In this document: one piece after another, positions 6,294-7,259 of the stretch
Layout of the letters: the number at the start of each line of letters is the position of its first letter
How positions within the stretch are numbered: position 1 is the first letter of the stretch
NCBI GenBank assembly: GCA_903924005.1
Contig: CAIXZV010000248.1
Location: forward strand, 1-7,259
DNA: 7,259 nt
Reading direction: 5' to 3'
DNA from: an uncultured Chloroflexota bacterium
GTDB lineage: Bacteria > Chloroflexota > Limnocylindria > Limnocylindrales > CSP1-4
The notes under the pieces: model-generated
What the model was told of the DNA's origin: nothing
Seen by the model: the letters and a program-made list of their open reading frames with translations, nothing else
The model's database searches: none
Made by a program: the position numbers and the translations under genes

Positions 6294-6482
6294 TCAACGG
6301 CGGCGTCCCAATCTGTCCCAGCCGCGAGCAAGGTTCCACAGACCGGCAAGCGTCACCACCAGCCAGCCGAACAGCCTCATCACCGGCGGCTGCGGCGCCT
6401 CTAGGAGGAACCAGACAGCGAACAGGAGCGGCGGCAACGCGAAGGCCGACGCGAAAAGGAAGAACGGGACCAAGCGCCTCAC
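6294..6482 (-). CDS. Small two-helix membrane protein
   Basis: About 62 aa, beginning (M)RRLVPFFLFASAFALPPLLF: an Arg pair, a hydrophobic helix (about 4-27), a short Glu/Pro-rich loop (LEAPQPP), a second helix (about 37-52) and a basic tail ending LARGWDRLGRRR. The positive ends suggest both termini face the cytoplasm. GTG 6480-6482 is chosen because the frame upstream (to 6569) runs through repeat copy 3. No Shine-Dalgarno is visible, but TATCCT sits 6 bp before the GTG, which would fit a leaderless transcript. It is followed directly by the gene at 5818-6261, whose possible TTG start overlaps this stop. Function unknown. Confidence 0.55.
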   Translation of the reverse strand: MRRLVPFFLFASAFALPPLLFAVWFLLEAPQPPVMRLFGWLVVTLAGLWNLARGWDRLGRRR

Positions 6483-6518
6483 CGGGAAGAGGATACGCGG
6501 CGGACGAACGTCACTCCG

Positions 6519-6547
6519 GCCTCGCAATGCGTGCGGGAATGACACTA
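6519..6547 (+). repeat. Dispersed intergenic repeat, copy 3
   Basis: Core CGCAATGCGTGCGGGAATG followed by ACACTA; it matches the majority base of the family at nearly every position except the last two. It lies between the small membrane gene (minus) and the plus-strand gene at 6689, and 18 bp past the TGA of a minus-strand open fragment at 6566-6670. Confidence 0.8.
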
Positions 6548-6565
6548 GAGCCCAGGCCCCGAGGG

Positions 6566-6670
6566 TCACGCCCTGGCGTTCGGCGACTTGGGCATGCGCG
6601 CGACCAACGGCACCTTGACCTCAGCCGTCGTGTGGCTGACGATCCAATCTCGAACCCGGCCCAGAGCCCG
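6566..6670 (-). pseudogene. Possible C-terminal gene fragment (34 codons)
   Basis: Between an upstream in-frame TGA (6671-6673) and TGA 6566-6568, this frame encodes 34 residues including DWIVSHTTAEVKVPLVARMP and ending SPNARA. Almost every codon from Ile onward ends in G or C and the peptide looks like a normal protein C-terminus, yet there is no good start codon and only internal CTG/GTG/TTG/ATG. It may be the remnant of a truncated gene or chance; the opposite plus frame also has high third-position GC, so strand is not settled. Repeat copy 3 follows its stop, as at the other minus-strand 3' ends. Confidence 0.25.
6615..6643 (+). promoter_or_regulatory. Candidate promoter for the three-helix membrane protein
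   Basis: TTGACC (6615-6620), a 17-bp spacer and GACGAT (6638-6643) resemble a sigma-70 promoter with a good -35 and weak -10. The leader to the GTG at 6689 would be about 39 bases. The same TTGAC-17/18-GA pattern appears before the genes starting at 4626 and 5608. Confidence 0.3.
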
Positions 6671-6688
6671 TCAGAACGCGAGGCCTCA

Positions 6689-6970
6689 GTGGACTCCCTA
6701 CAAACGACCATCACCGCCTATCCGGTCCCGACCCTTCTCGTGGTCGCCGCCGTCGTGGTTCTCAGCGGCCGGATGCGCGCGCAGTGCGCCTGGGGGACGC
6801 TGCGGGAGCTCGCGGTGGTGCTCGCGTGCTACCTGTTCGCGTTCGTCGTCATCTCGTGGGCGGACGGCGATGAGACCCGGATGTGGCTCCTCGCGGGCGT
6901 CCTGGCGGTGATCGCGGTCGGGGCGGTCGTGCGCATCGTGGGAAAGCGGTCGCGGCGGCCTGCGCGGTAA
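6689..6970 (+). CDS. Small membrane protein with three predicted helices
   Basis: Protein of 93 aa, beginning (M)DSLQTTITAYPVPTLLVVAA. Hydrophobic helices lie at about 13-28, 40-57 (LAVVLACYLFAFVVISWA) and 66-84 (WLLAGVLAVIAVGAVVRIV), ending in a basic tail KRSRRPAR that should be cytoplasmic. GTG 6689-6691 is chosen because GAGG precedes it by 5 bases; the frame is open further upstream but that part is Arg/Pro-rich and not protein-like. Monocistronic, with a candidate promoter upstream and a weak hairpin after the TAA stop. I do not recognise a family, and no catalytic motif is visible. Confidence 0.8.
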   Translation: MDSLQTTITAYPVPTLLVVAAVVVLSGRMRAQCAWGTLRELAVVLACYLFAFVVISWADGDETRMWLLAGVLAVIAVGAVVRIVGKRSRRPAR

Positions 6971-7001
6971 CTGGCGCTGCTCACGCCCGGCAGGGTCCGC
7001 A

Positions 7002-7026
7002 GGAGCCGACTCCGGGCCGGGGCTCC
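7002..7026 (+). terminator. Possible terminator hairpin after the gene at 6689
   Basis: GGAGCC (7002-7007) and GGCTCC (7021-7026) are perfect 6-bp arms around a 13-base GC-rich loop, 31 bp after the TAA stop. No T-tract follows, so intrinsic termination is doubtful. Confidence 0.25.
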
Positions 7027-7078
7027 ATCTGGTGGCCCGCTGCGGCAACGGGTGGAGCACTCGCCCTGGTTCAGTAGG

Positions 7079-7098
7079 TCAGGCGAGATCAGGCGAGC
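7079..7098. repeat. 10-bp tandem duplication beside repeat copy 4
   Basis: TCAGGCGAGA (7079-7088) is followed immediately by TCAGGCGAGC (7089-7098); nine of ten bases are identical. The second unit overlaps the first two bases of dispersed repeat copy 4. Confidence 0.5.
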
Positions 7099-7125
7099 AT
7101 CGCTATGCGTGCGCGAATGTCACCC
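7097..7125 (+). repeat. Dispersed intergenic repeat, copy 4 (most divergent)
   Basis: Core CGCTATGCGTGCGCGAATG followed by TCACCC. It has four differences from copy 3 in the first 27 positions, including T for A in the GAATGACACC part. Read on the minus strand, that change turns GTGTCATT into GTGACATT and provides the TGA stop of the gene at 7120-7259. Confidence 0.7.
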
Positions 7126-7259
7126 GGTCCCGGCGCGGCGCCGCACGGTCTCGATGAGCCGATCCGCCTGCCCCGCGGTGATGGTCCATGGGTTGAACCC
7201 CGGGCCGGACCAGCAGTAAAGCCTCTGTCCGCGCTCTTGCGCGACGCGCGCCCAGGCGC
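7120..7259 (-). CDS. Unrecognised protein, C-terminal 46 residues (5' part beyond window)
   Basis: The visible C-terminus is AWARVAQERGQRLYCWSGPG, then FNPWTITAGQADRLIETVRR and RAGTG. The aromatic, Cys-containing YCWSGPGFNPWTIT segment followed by an amphipathic helix reads as a real folded domain end, and third codon positions are GC-rich. The TGA stop (7120-7122) lies inside repeat copy 4. I cannot assign a family from this fragment. Confidence 0.7.
   Translation of the reverse strand, partial: AWARVAQERGQRLYCWSGPGFNPWTITAGQADRLIETVRRRAGTG

Noticed and set aside
6483..6569. Longer start (GTG 6567-6569) for the small membrane protein
   Set aside because: It overlaps the fragment's TGA as GTGA, which hints at coupling, but the added 29 residues translate repeat copy 3 and are unlikely to be part of the protein.
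5773..6618. Long plus-strand open frame of 281 codons
   Set aside because: Begins inside repeat copy 2, crosses copy 3 and lies antisense to two more protein-like minus-strand genes; composition is Arg/Pro/His-rich.
3569..7125. The four repeats as a CRISPR array
   Set aside because: Spacing is 0.6-2.2 kb and whole genes lie between the copies; there are no spacers or cas genes.

Overview
The DNA is very GC-rich, with G or C at almost every third codon position. Several proteins have long Pro/Ala/Ser/Thr-rich linkers. The left part carries a NodI/DrrA-type ABC exporter beside a lipoprotein deacetylase. This suggests a high-GC bacterium with one membrane or an atypical envelope. A Chloroflexota member (Limnocylindria-like) is my best guess and an actinobacterium the main alternative; this is inference from style, not a marker gene.

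Layout. Positions 1-1588 (minus) hold a two-gene ABC-2 export operon: an ATPase followed 5 bp later by its permease, which runs off the left edge. An 88-bp divergent gap separates it from a plus-strand lipoprotein of the NodB polysaccharide-deacetylase family (1677-2804). That gene converges on a minus-strand protein of about 229 aa with a DinB-like tail (2814-3503). The two stop codons lie inside one UUCG-loop hairpin. Next come a minus-strand secreted or lipid-anchored protein with three PepSY-like repeats (3637-4626), a 367-bp gene-free stretch, a Trp-rich exported protein of unknown function (4994-5608), an unrecognised cytoplasmic protein (5818 to about 6261), and a small two-helix membrane protein just upstream of it (6294 to about 6482). 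A plus-strand three-helix membrane protein (6689-6970) and the C-terminus of an unrecognised minus-strand protein (7120-7259) close the window.

The strongest unexplained signal is a 29-bp dispersed repeat, present four times (3569, 5765, 6519, 7097), always in the same orientation and always between genes. Read on the minus strand, each copy lies 0-40 bp after the stop codon of a minus-strand reading frame; one of those frames is only a fragment. In the last copy a base change inside the repeat supplies the stop codon of the neighbouring gene.

The left genes make sense as cell-surface export and polysaccharide modification. The right half is a run of small exported or membrane proteins of unknown role, apparently transcribed singly or in pairs. 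I see no mobile-element genes, RNA genes, CRISPR array or complete defence system.
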